In this document: positions 37,375 to 50,096 of the stretch, piece after piece
How the letters are laid out: each line of letters starts with the position of its first letter
Numbering within the stretch: the first letter of the stretch is position 1
NCBI RefSeq assembly: GCF_000003605.2
Contig: NW_003122908.1
Coordinates: 757,325-821,324 of the forward strand
DNA from: Saccoglossus kowalevskii
Taxonomy: Eukaryota; Hemichordata; Enteropneusta; Harrimaniidae
Length of the DNA stretch: 64,000 bases
Direction of reading: 5' to 3'
Notes under the pieces: generated by a model
Seen by the model: only the letters and a program-made list of their open reading frames with translations
What the model was told of the DNA's origin: nothing
Databases searched by the model: none
Made by a program: the position numbers and the translations under genes

Positions 37375-37783
37375 TACCGTGTTCACACGTGTGCAAAAAA
37401 GCCGGTTTGGAAGCCAGCTTTAAAGTCAAGCCTGCGTTGAAACACGTGTGAACTAGATAAGCCGGCGCCACGTCGATTTAGTTGAAGCCGCCCTAAAATG
37501 GCAAGTCTTGACTTCAACCCGTTCTGACAGAAACAGCTTTATCACGTCACGGTGTGAAAAATAACGCCGCCTTAAAAGCACGCCCTCAATGGCAGCCTCA
37601 TTCTGGAGTTCAATTCTTTGCAATTATTTACAGTAATTCATTGCAAGAAACATGGCGGCCGATAACAAAGCCGACTCAGTTTAGTCTTTATACACGTATG
37701 AACACAGGACCAATTAAATCCACTGATAATGATTGTTACAAAGTTAGCCAAACCGGCTCTATGGCACACGTGTGAACACGGTA
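37375..37783. mobile_element. Tc1/mariner-type MITE with 20-bp perfect TIRs
   Basis: TACCGTGTTCACACGTGTGC at 37375-37394 is repeated as a perfect reverse complement at 37764-37783. Just inside, GCCGGTTTGG (left) and CCAAACCGGC (right) extend the inverted ends. The outermost TA on each side fits a TA target duplication around CCGTG...CACGG. An extra internal block (ACACGTGTGAAC, then AAGCCGGC, near 37442-37466) repeats the end motifs. The element is 409 bp and non-coding. Confidence 0.8.
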
Positions 37784-38051
37784 TTTAAAATCATTGGAAT
37801 GAAAACCGACATGCGCGTTCAGTGATCCGATGACGTCAGTAGTGTAATAGCCACCCAGACATGAGAGTGACATGAATAATTAACACACCATTGTTTCCGC
37901 GGTAGTAGAGGGTAATAAAAATAGAATAGAAGGTACAGAAAAAAAAACTCTGAGACTAAATAGTTCAATTAAATACCAGTTAAAATAAATGATTCAAAGT
38001 AACGAAATAGTAAAGAAGGAGGGGAGAGGAAGGTAGGGCAGGGAGAGGAAA

Positions 38052-38052
<1 letters not shown>

Positions 38053-38080
<28 letters not shown>
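38053..38080 (+). repeat. (CA)n microsatellite
   Basis: Fourteen CA dinucleotides, preceded by a purine-rich AGGAAGG-type tract at 38018-38050. Confidence 0.95.
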
Positions 38081-38084
<4 letters not shown>

Positions 38085-41000
38085 TATACTGATAAACAGA
38101 CAGACAAGCAAGCATGGCCACTACTTTTGTCATAATTGTATACCCGTCACCCTGGCAGCCCCATATGTACTGTCATATTGACTTGGCCAGATTAGAGATG
38201 CAGTACACCATGATTACTAATAATCCGATTTCTGCTATTGATTCGATGTAGAGTGTGTCTCGGTTATCCAGTTATATCATTGTACGTTATTACACGATTA
38301 ATCTACGAATGCAACGTTAAATGCGATATGTATAAACCGACTGATCATAGAATACTTTAATCTCATTATTTCTTTTAGTCTGGGTGTTACTCAATTATTT
38401 TATGACTATAAGTATTTCCTTGAGTCACATATAACCATGGTTATTTTCTTATAAAGAACGAAAGCACAGATCGCACTGAAAACGTAGCAGAGTCTATATT
38501 AAAACTCGATTCAATCATTATATTGGCGTCCCATTCACACATGCAAAGAAGCAGATAATTGGACAATTTTCTCGTAATTTTGTAATTTATACTGAAAATA
38601 AGCAATGTTCCTCCCCTGCATTTATTTGAAATGTGTCTATAAAACAAGGACAATGCCCAATGCCGAAGGTGCTGTGTATGTCTCAAGTCGGACGACGATA
38701 TAACAGCTGTGAGTGTTTCCCTAACAAGACGAAGCGGGTGAATGTTGTCGGAAATAAATATTTCGATTCAACGCGAATAGATTTTGTTCTTGCCCTGATT
38801 ATTTTAACTCGTTTTCCCATCAGTAACTTTTCACGTAATTCTTACATGTAACTCAATAGAGTTAGCTGCAGAAGTCAGCTCAGTGTGAACAGTACACCGA
38901 CAGAAAAAAAGATTGCATAACTGTTTTATATAGAGATCTATTATGTTCGACGAGAAATAAGTACATTGTGTATAGTCAATGCGAATGATTCGCTTTATTC
39001 AATTCACCCAGTTGGAGTTACGGGACTGATGCAATGCATGTGATGGGCGAATAATGGAATCTCAATATACGCCCGAAGCAAGCGCGCCTTATATAACTGG
39101 TACATGTATACTCGTGCGATTAAATAAGTAATTATGTGTTCATAGGGTACATGGCAAGGCCGTTACGCAGTGCGTAGCTTGGTGGCAATGAATTAACTCT
39201 CGAACAAATCAAGCTAATTACTTTTGATTTGAAAAATCTAATCAAAAAAAGCAAATAAAACATGAAATCGATTGGCTTCCTGTTATTGTCCATTTCTGAA
39301 ACATTCATTGAATAATTAATTACACAATGGTCAGGATTGAAGCTCTCGTGTGTAATCTTTGTCGTTTATAATTGCTTATTGGTAGATTTATCTGCCAGTA
39401 TTTGCGCGATGTATAATCCCGTGCCGCCGGCACGGCATATCTTTATGTATCGAATATATTATATAAAGTTTCTTTGTAGATACGAGTACAAAAAACAAAC
39501 AAACGTACATGTGATACAAAAGTCTGCTCCTCAGGAACTTGATAGGCCGTTGTACGAAATCTCTAATATTACTACTGACTGGGTAATATAACCCGTCGCG
39601 CTGTTTGTTAGTCTATGACTTATAAACTATAGGGCGACTTCTTGTTCGCTGCTATCAGAGTATGTCCAATTTTATACACTAACATTGTTTTTGTTTCTGG
39701 GGGATCGTTCAATTGAACCAAACAATTTCCTTGTAACGTGCCAATAGAAGTGAATCGATTTAGATGGTTGAACAGACACCTGCATGCTGATGGAGCAACC
39801 CGCACTTGTAGATGTATTGGGTTGATTATCACGTGGTTTAAATAACTATTCATCTCAATAACGATGTTTTGAACAAGCTCGTTCCGTAGATACAGAGTTA
39901 CATACACTCAGATACGCCGCGAGTGTTATATGTGCACTCATTAAGTCTTCTTCAACTCCGTCATGCGTTTCCTATCTTGTATGACCGCGTGACGTCCTCT
40001 CTCCTTGCTGCTTAAAAGAGGAGCACATCCACTCCTAGTTCAAGAAACGCTCCGCGTCAATCGAATAGAAACGTACGTAAAATTGAAGGGATGACTGCAA
40101 AGATGCTATCTAGTTGATTGGCATAGCACACGTTTCTTTTTTCAGTCACACCAACTGCATTTGTCCAATCACATATCAATCAATATCAATAATCTGATAT
40201 TTGCACCATGGACGGATATAAGAGACAATTACCGAAATCTACACATCTGCGCACAATCAATTAATATTTACAAATGGAAAACATGTTCTCACATTTGAAT
40301 GTTACCATTTATAAACTGTATTTAATACGTCGTTTTGCTTATGTAGTGCAAGATTAAATAATGTTACTAAGAACCTCTGATTGAGCATGACCTGATCTGA
40401 AGTAATGGATTCCAGTCGCCAAGTTCCGTCCATTTCCATAAAATGACGACAGAATTAACCGTAATAAAATAGAAACGTGTCAGTCAAAATCAGCATTTAA
40501 CGCAGAGCCATTAAGTTGTTCCGCGCCCCACCGTGACGTCGTCAATGACATGGAACGTTTCGGCTTTTTAGAAATATATTTTACAATCAAATTATAGTTT
40601 GCTTCACATTTTATTTATCTGAAAAAAAAAATAATTGCGTAAACGATATCCAGTGACGCATTCTCATCAGTCGAATCTAGCTCTCTCGGTCGTATGTGAG
40701 AAATGTCTTCTCAGTGTGATTTCAACTTCCTCATATAGCCATATAAAATTGGTCTTATTGTTGCGATAATTACAACAAATATACAGGCATACATGCATTT
40801 GTTTGGATACAGATTTCACTTTACGTCGAGGGAATACAATACCTACAACATAGTAGCAAGCGGTGATGGCGGAATCATCAAAAAGCATACATATATATAC
40901 GCGTCGAGTGAAAACAATTTAGTAAACACTCCATTACCATGGCACTGCCACGTACAAAATAAATTGAAAAAAAACAAAATGTATAACCCACGTGAAACCA

Positions 41001-44000
41001 TTTCTTCAACAATTGCAGTGACGTATAGTAACAGAATACATTCAAATCTACATCCTACTTAGTTTTGATATATGTGTAGAAATGCAATGAACATTCAGCC
41101 TTACATTGACCTTGTGACATTTTACTGATTTTTAATAGGCATTTTTCAACTGTTTTTTTTTCAGTCATTGCCAAATTGAAATACATACCAATGAATATCA
41201 TTGACCCACGTTTTTGTTGTAATCACCAAGGTGGTGATAATTGCAATTCCAATACCATTTACAGGTGTCGGCAGCGAATAACATTTTAATACTATACTAG
41301 TCAACGCGTTGAAGCAGAATGTCTTGGCAATACTACCCTGACATTTTACGTGAACAGAATCGTATACCAATGCGTAAGTACCGTCAATAGCCACTTCAAG
41401 GTATGAGCAATGAACAGTAATACCAATAATTGTGAGTATTGAGAATGTTACCAATAGCACCTCTTCATTTTTAATATACCATTACAATGACCACATTTAA
41501 CCATTTCACACATTGCATAATTAGATATACATTTGCATCGGACAAATACAATAGATGTTATACATGCCTCAGATCATCTGGCGAAGCATAGCTAACTGGA
41601 TGGCAGACATAAAAAATAATTATTTCAGCATTTTTTGCAATCCATGATTTGCGCAACGAAGTATAGCACGTATCGTACAACACATGCCAAAGCCGGAAGT
41701 TCTAAAAAAATAACATGACCACTGCCATGTCCGATAGACGCTCTGTATTCCTGATACTGAGAGAAACGCTTATTGTTGTAGAAAATTGGACATCATACTA
41801 ATAATATGGACTCATTCTGAACTTCCGCCAATAATTACCACAGTGAAAGGAATAATGTTGAATTAATACTGAGCACCATTTGTTCAACCACAAATCTAGG
41901 GAAGATCAAAATAAAACTTACCATACACATGAAAACGCTGGTTAAAATGCTATATATCACAGCATATATTTAAGGTAGCAACAGAGAAGAACATTAGTTA
42001 TAAATTCATCTGTGATCTATGACATTCCCTGACAGCGACTAAGACATCTACTTGAACTGTTTGAATCACAGATTATTTTAACTCGTTTTGCCTTGAGGCG
42101 TTAGTGCTTTATAGTTATATACCATATCTACACACATATATATAGTGTGTGTAAGGAGAGGGTAATTACTCAATTAATCAATTAATCGTGTTATCAGTCT
42201 ATACATGTCATATGTAGATTCTAATATCAGTTTTGTAAGTGTAAATATACCGAAGATTCCATTATATTTAACTGAAACCCTTAGAAGTAAATGAAGTAAA
42301 TGTGCTTACAATCAGAAACATAATGTCACCTTCGAATACGCCTTGAACACACTTATATAAAATCCTTCACATGCAGCTTTACGCGGTGCCCTTTTTCATT
42401 TCATGCGGTTTTCTAACCACATGCTCACTTCCTCAGGGCTATTGCATAAGTCACGACAACGTTATTTATTGGGTAATGGTGTGCACGTTTCAAGCACTGA
42501 TCTTCTTGGAAAACGTAAACCAAACGGTTTCTGCCGGTGATAGATATATATGAATTTAATAATTATAGTATACCACCGAATAAAAACCTCCCATGCAACT
42601 GCCAAACCTATCAAAGAGTTATAAAAACCGATGTGGGTCGCATGCGATGTATACAATGCGGGTAAAATATATATTTCTTTACGCGAAATTTTAGCATGTG
42701 CTGCACGCTGATCGTGACGTACTAGTATGCTAAAACAAATTTAATTATGGAACATATAATCAACTAATCACAAATCAAATGCAGCGTCTTTCAAAGGTTA
42801 AAGTTGAATTAAAGAAATTTGCATTAGAAACTTGTCAGAAATGTACAAGACCTCAAACCGATGAACATAACATATAGGGCACAAGGAATATGGAGAATTA
42901 CACTACTAAAACTAACCACCTAAGTTAGCAAGTGACGACATCAATGGACATCACTATAAGACATTAGTACATTACCCATATAATGATTGACACGTAAATA
43001 ATACAACATGTATATTAGAACTACGGCGTAACTTTAAGAGATACGCGACTATACATATTGTCTAATTCGTTTCACATGCGCAGGAAATGGTAGTACTCGC
43101 ATATTATACAGTTCTAAGCCTATACCAATAATGGGAATATGATATACTCTCTCGCAATTGAAATGTTTTAATTTTTAACCCATTGAGATCTAGAACGGAG
43201 ACGACAAGACGCTAATGCAAGCGCATGACATATCGAAAAGTATACGACTTATATCAAGGTTTGTATATTGTGATATATGCTTTTGGCACACATCAGTGTT
43301 AGTATAGCGTCAATTATGATGTTTCAGTGTCGGAACAGTAGTTTGAGACGGGGGATGAATACAAAACAACATACCATTGATTCACGGTGATTGGCTTCAC
43401 AGATTCACTGTCTAAACTAGATCTGACATTCGTCCGAGTGAGTCATGATTGTGTTAACTCCAAAAAAAAAAAAAAAAATTGAGATAATTATACTTTGTGT
43501 GAACAGATCCAAATGATAATGTCACAGTATGCTGTTTGGAGCTGCAATGCTTTGATAAACCCCAGCGTTCAATTCCAGGTCAATACACCTAATTAACAGA
43601 TCTGATAAGACTCAAGCATGAACACCCACGCCACAGGTTCGGTCATCGATTGACCGAAGTCTGCATCATTAACGTTTGGCTATTTTTTTCCATATGTTCA
43701 GACAAATGAGTACACATGCCACTGTCTTTGCAGAATAGACCGTATTCGCAAACACACGCCGAAAGCTCATTGAGAGTAAGAAAGCCGCTGGACTAGTTTT
43801 TGGTGTCGCATTCTTATTTGCGATTAACGTGAAATAACTATTGCACTTCTATTACTGCAAACGGCAAGTCGTGTTGCTGATCAAATTGTGCCATACTGAC
43901 CCAGAGTCACGTTCTACAAAACTGGGAATGTACCGGTCTGCTTTGTCATTTATTTTCAATGGGAGTAACATAGAGATAATTCATACGTGTTCGTTCATGA

Positions 44001-46513
44001 CACATGACCTTTTCGTACCATAAGTTGCGTCTGTTGTCGAAGTACGTAGGTGGGGCTGGCGTTCGAGTAGAAAGTATATAACCTTGTGTGTACGGGTCTG
44101 CAGGTCGACGTGACAAGTCACCACGATTGCTTTGAAGACAGCGCAATTAATGCCACCCTAACTTCCTGGAATATATTACAATAATAAATGTTGTTCCGGC
44201 AGAAATGCCATGATATTAATAGACAATTTTTTTTAAGAAGTCAAATCCCCATATTATTGTTTTACCTACGATAAACTAGTACTTAGCATAATAATCTTAT
44301 CATAATCTTATCAGCAATCTAGAGTGCCCGTATCTCGTGTTAGAGCATGTCAGATTAAAAAGTACCACACGACCTTCGGTCTTTTTAGTGATTTATCTAG
44401 ACAAACGCTTTTTATAAGTTCGTCATTATGACACACTGCAGCAGCTGTGATTGCACAACTCTGAAAAGGTTAGGGTCCTTATAACAAGTTATTTGAGAGA
44501 CTAATCATGCGCACGGGATAATAATTTATCTTATACAAACTAGCGTATGTTTTGCAGGTTTGGTCATTTTTGTCATGGTATATTTAAGAATAAAATTCAC
44601 AATTATATTGTTACGTTTCCACGTTCATAATTAGTATGAACTGCACCCCTAAAAAAAACACACACACAAACATGTATAAATAATTGTAATATTACTTACC
44701 GTTTTAATAATTTTAATTATTTGCATATCACGTCAAATGTGGTATATGATTTGCGTAATCACAAATAATCAGAAATTGTGTAAACATCTTGTGGTTATGT
44801 ATGGACCAATCTGATAGGAGTGAAGTTTTCCTGTCTCCCCAATGTTTCTCGGTTGGCATGGCTTCATTAACGTGGGAAACCTGGTAACCCAATAGGACAG
44901 GCAATTATAATACGCCATTATTTGTTATTGATTGATGGGACAACACGTCTAAGTGAACATTCTTTATTTAGAAATAGTCTCATTTAATTTGCATAAATAC
45001 CAGATTTGAGAAATGTTGTTTCGTCGGGCAATGTTTCTTGCCTGTTTTACTTCCTATATACGAGAAATACGAATGACCTTTTCTAGAAAAGCAAAATAAT
45101 AACATATTCATCAACATGTTCAACTTGAAGTGCAAGCGTTCACTCAGGATGTTGTCGGGAAAGGACCATGCGTCCAATACAACTATATGCTGAGAGATGT
45201 GTCCCAATGAAACTATCATGTATTAAACTACAAGTACATTAATTAGGCTATAATTTGTTTAGAAATGTGCAATAGTTTACGATATACCAAAATATGTGAA
45301 AAAGGGAGTAATATGTCGCAACTACAATCTACAAGATCTTCGTCATTTAATTAAAAATATAACTGACTGATTTTATCGCTGTGAATGTCTGAAAACACTT
45401 GAGAAGATTGCAATCGTTATAGATATGCAATTTACGTTTCTGGTCTTACTCCTCACCGTCTGTTCTCTACCCACCAAAGTAGGGAATAGGGTCAGTTACG
45501 GCGCGGCACGGGCTTCGATCGACTACATGTGAGATTGTGTGCCGGAAATTGGTACACTCGCGAAAAAAATCGTCATCTAGCTCAGCGTCTGGTGTTTCTG
45601 ACACTTGACTTCAGACATTATTCGCAAAAAAATCTGAAATAAATTGAAAATTAAAATAGCAGTATCTTTGCTGTTACCAGCAGATTTTGATCATATTGAT
45701 AACGTGTAATAGAAAAAAACACACTACCTAAGCCACTAAACCTTCCTACGGCGAATAGCCAGGTCTATAAAAATATTCGTAACCATTCAATAAGAGAACG
45801 AAGCTATACTCTGAATTAAGCTATACACATATCACGTAATGATACTTGTTATTGCAATTAAGATAACGTGGAGTTTATATTAAGTTAAGTAATATTTACC
45901 TTCCCGTAAACTGCCTGAGGTCAATTGACGCTGGCATGCAGGGAGCGACGTTTTTCATATCAGCAGCGTCGACGTCCCTGTACAATTAAATAATCCATTA
46001 ACATCTATTACACTACATTTGTAGGAAAGAAGACGTTAATTAACACTATACATTTTTGGATCGTGTATTTCGTTGCTCTGCCAACACGCTGGTAACATAT
46101 CATAACGGACACATATGCCGTAATTATTATATTAGCGAAAAAACCTATGTTTAAGAAAACCGATCGTCTATATGTAACGGTTTTTGGGGGTATTAGTCTA
46201 AAAGAAGCAACAATCCGGTAGTGATATAATACTCTTATTTGTATAGCAGTGACCTAAGGTTAATCAAAATCGAATATATTTTGAAGACTTGTGTTATGTC
46301 AATGTTTTCGCCAAAGAAGTAACCAATGAAGGTGTAGTGAGCGAGAGGACGTCTTCGTTATATACTAGTAGTATATTCTAGAGTAAACAAAATATTCATC
46401 TCGCCCGGGCGAGTTCATTTCATATTGTTAATATTCAAGGAGTTGTGCACATACAAATTTGTTTGTAATTTTAACATTCGTATTTAGTAATAACACATCA
46501 GTTATATTTAACA

Positions 46514-46514
46514 C

Positions 46515-46581
<67 letters not shown>
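46514..46581 (+). repeat. (ATT)n microsatellite
   Basis: About 22 uninterrupted ATT units. The uninterrupted run suggests that it still changes length. Confidence 0.97.
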
Positions 46582-46588
<7 letters not shown>

Positions 46589-46780
46589 CGAAATGATTTC
46601 TCAAATCAAATATTAGTGTATTCCACAACAATAACGTGTGCACAGACATCAAACAAATTAAATAAATAAACAAAGTGATATACAAAAACATGTTTAATAC
46701 CAGATCACCGAAAACACCGTTGTATTTCCCCATTGATTACTAGCGGATATCTTCGATATGAAGTTTCTTTCCGTTTAATA

Positions 46781-46794
46781 GTCACCATGGCAAC
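46781..46794. promoter_or_regulatory. RFX X-box consensus palindrome
   Basis: GTCACCATGGCAAC fits the X-box consensus GTNRCC-NN-RGYAAC exactly. RFX factors bind such sites in ciliary and neuronal genes. No nearby gene start is seen, so a role is inference only. Confidence 0.3.
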
Positions 46795-49700
46795 CGTATA
46801 CGGGATTACACTCAGGGCGTAACGAAATTACGCTATGTGATTACAAACGTGTTTGTGTAAAGACAGACAGCTGTCAAAACCAACTCAAATCTTAGGAGAA
46901 ACGTTTGTGACCCGGTACCGTCACCTCACTTTATGGGTATTACAATAATGGTCTCCAATTCCACTAGTTTCTGATTTAATCATAACTGCTCGATAAAGTG
47001 CTGCATGGCATTTCCATCGCTCTAATAACTCGGTAATGTTTCCATCATATTTGGATTCGAATAATGATGCATATTACAATGCTTCCACGATTCCCATACT
47101 ATGCCCTATATACAGTGCACCATCACCAACAATCATACGCGGATTGATACAAAGAGATGCGTAATTACAAGTGACCTGCTGTACAACGCATGAGTACTGT
47201 GGTGGTGCTGGTGGCGAGGAGCAATTTGGGGTACGTTTAAGGTGTAGTGGAACAAGGATACAATGTCGGAAGAGAATCCAACGTTGTACGTGATAGATAG
47301 GGATAACGCATCTTCGAGTGATTGAACTTACCCTGCATTGGAATGCCTGTATCAAGTCATTTACACAGCTGCCGTCTCAAAGAACACTAATTTCTTTGAA
47401 ATACTTTCATTTCATCGCAAGTGATATGTTATAATAGGTATGGTGATCACATGTTTATGGCGAATACAGTGCAACAGTGATATCAATACGAAGAAATGCC
47501 ACAGAAATGACTATACACACAGAGGCAGGCTAGTTACGCATACTACGGCCACGGGCAAAATGACATGCGAAAACACATTCGTTTTCTTCAATTTTACTGA
47601 TGATTTAAACTTATATCCAACATTTCGGGTAGAGATCGGTTGAAACTGCTAAAATGGTAAAGGCAAATGACCGATGTAAAAATAAACACTTTTCTGTGGC
47701 GAATCCTGATAAAAAAGTTATTATCTAAACGTTCACGTTCTACCATCGGCGTCTGATGTATCGTTTCGTCATCGGTAAAATAGTTGACAATCTCTCGTGC
47801 AGACATTCTGACAGTCTCATTAGCAGATAGGTCAACCTCGTATTCGCTTTTGTTACCACTCAGTCACTGAATCGCACCCTTATCTATGCCTTGTATGTCA
47901 TCGGCGTCTTCACCTTTCATATTTTCGTCGGCATTGCGTTAGTAAAATGATGTTAGTAAAAAACGATTTAAACATAAATTGGGCAAATTTATGGCCGTGT
48001 TTCTTCGAAATTTGTATTTTTTGAAAAGCTGGGATGATATATCAAGATCTGAAGTAACCGTTTTACCGATTTAAAAAAAAAATTATAAAGAGAAATATAA
48101 TTTCCCCTTCTCGTTACAGTAAGTGACATACAATTTATTTCGTCTGTTCCGTACATTGACCTCAATCGCTTCCTGATCTTGAACCGGGCTACACGTGGTA
48201 CGTATCGACTAATGAGAACGTCCGGTATTTTCGAATGACGTGTGTGAATGTGACGTAATCGCGGCCATGCGAAGCTCCATGAAGTGTCAGTATCAGGAAA
48301 CTATGATGACGATGTTACACGAGTGAGAATTATCTACTTGTTATATTCGTATACATAAACCTCAGGCGTAAACAGGTTTTGAAGATCAATGTCGGATTTA
48401 TATCGAGTAATGTGATTTGAACTACATTTGTATTTGAAAAGGGCGGGCAGACGTACCACATCTTTGAACATGGGGGTCATCCGGTTTAGTCGTCTCCCGT
48501 ATTAGTGACAGAGATGTATTATTGATATTCAGGACAATTCACTTAAAAATACGCGGCAACAGATTTCATCGTTTAACACAAAATAAATGTTTTATTTACA
48601 CATTCTAGCAACGCATCAAGATAATGTTATTTTTTGAATCATGCAATTGTGCGTGCTCAAAGTAAATTTATGAAATGCATTTATAAAATGTTTATTTCCA
48701 CGTCGACGTGATGTCACGTCTAAGTCTACGTATCTGATACTCGCTGAAACATATGCTACATTTGTAACCATTAAACAGCGAAGCGATTCTCCATTAAGGA
48801 ACGCAGATCTGTATTACGCTAGACGTAATTTCTTCTATGCATGGCACAATGTTGTCTTCGCTATGACGCAGGCTTACCTCCAGATGCGCATAACTTGGAA
48901 ATGGACGTCATACAATAGTATGTGATAAAATTATATAATGTAGATTTTACATCACATCGATTCCTACAAAATCTCAATTATATTATTCTATTTATCTATC
49001 TACACGAGATTTGTATTATAATATATTTATATGAATAAGTGTGTGTTTCAGCCTGAGATCTGCTGATAGAATGTACCATTTACAGACAAATACAAATAGA
49101 AGACAAATAACAACATAGCGCGACAGTGCTGTTTACAGGAGAGACCGTGTCACCATGTATTGTTGGGTCGATACATATTCTCCGCAAATATTGGTCAGCG
49201 TATACGTTATCACGTGATTATACGAAATCATCCCCCCCACACACACACATGTCTAACCTTAATAGTAAAGTTATCCATTACCTTTGTTAAATTACATTAT
49301 ATTCAATTAAATCGCAATTCGGCGTGCAATATAATTAAATTGCATTTAGTTAAAAAAACTAAAATTCGTTGAAATTCAACTTGAGGTTAAGTTTACATTG
49401 TTCAGCCTTTCACTATGTGGTGGGGGTTTTACTCGTGCGGATGAATTCAATAAATTGGAGTAACCTTTCATGTGAATCTAACGCATGGGACTGATGTTTC
49501 CACTGTACTCGCACAAGAAATGGCAGGGAAATTTCGCGATTTCCTCTACCGCCCTTGGCTGTCCTCGTTTATCCCCAAAGGGTCATTAGAATTCAAAGAA
49601 ATATTCATTTATGCCGCAAGCATGTTGCGTCATTATTCAGTGACAACGTTGTTGGGACTACTATACCCTGGGCGACGGATATCGCTCTAAGCTGCGTGAG

Positions 49701-50002
49701 TCATTTTACTGAATTTGCATTACAGACTGTGTATTGGTTGTGTTGTTTTAAGCATTGTAGTGCAAATCACGTGTGTCCTTATGTGGAGTGTCGAACAGCA
49801 CAATATAGTGTATGATTTTGTCAACCTTTGACTGGATTGTGGATAAGTAGCAAAATTCGGTGCGAAAATGTTCAACAGAATTTTGTTCACCAAATCAGAC
49901 AAAGAATCCTCGTCGTAAATGGTGATCCGAATTTCCTCTTGAAACAGTTAAAGGCACACACTTGAGATAAATAGAGTGGGCAGAAGAGTCAGCTAGCATT
50001 TA

Positions 50003-50096
50003 ACTTTTAAAAGTCTGTAATTTTATTTGAACCTGAAATACATATAACGACTTTTAAAAGTCTGTAATTTTTTTTGAACCTGAAATACATATAACG
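50003..50096 (+). repeat. 47-bp tandem duplication
   Basis: Two head-to-tail copies of a 47-base unit beginning ACTTTTAAAAGTCTGTAATT and ending ATACATATAACG. They differ at one base inside the T-rich part, so the event is young compared with the surrounding repeats. Confidence 0.95.

Noticed and set aside
39620-39907. 95-codon reverse-strand frame with CRCLF motif
   Set aside because: It is closed by a stop directly upstream and starts with GTG. No family is recognised, and the length is within chance.
41161-41490. Reverse-strand frame with two hydrophobic segments
   Set aside because: It is about 109 codons long. The apparent start is GTG, and the frame runs back to a stop without an ATG. 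AT-rich DNA readily encodes hydrophobic runs, and nothing in it is recognisable.
47074-47355. Cys-containing 93-codon reverse frame near the 47.6 kb candidate
   Set aside because: No family is recognised and no splice sites link it in phase to the neighbouring stretch. Cysteines are irregularly spaced.
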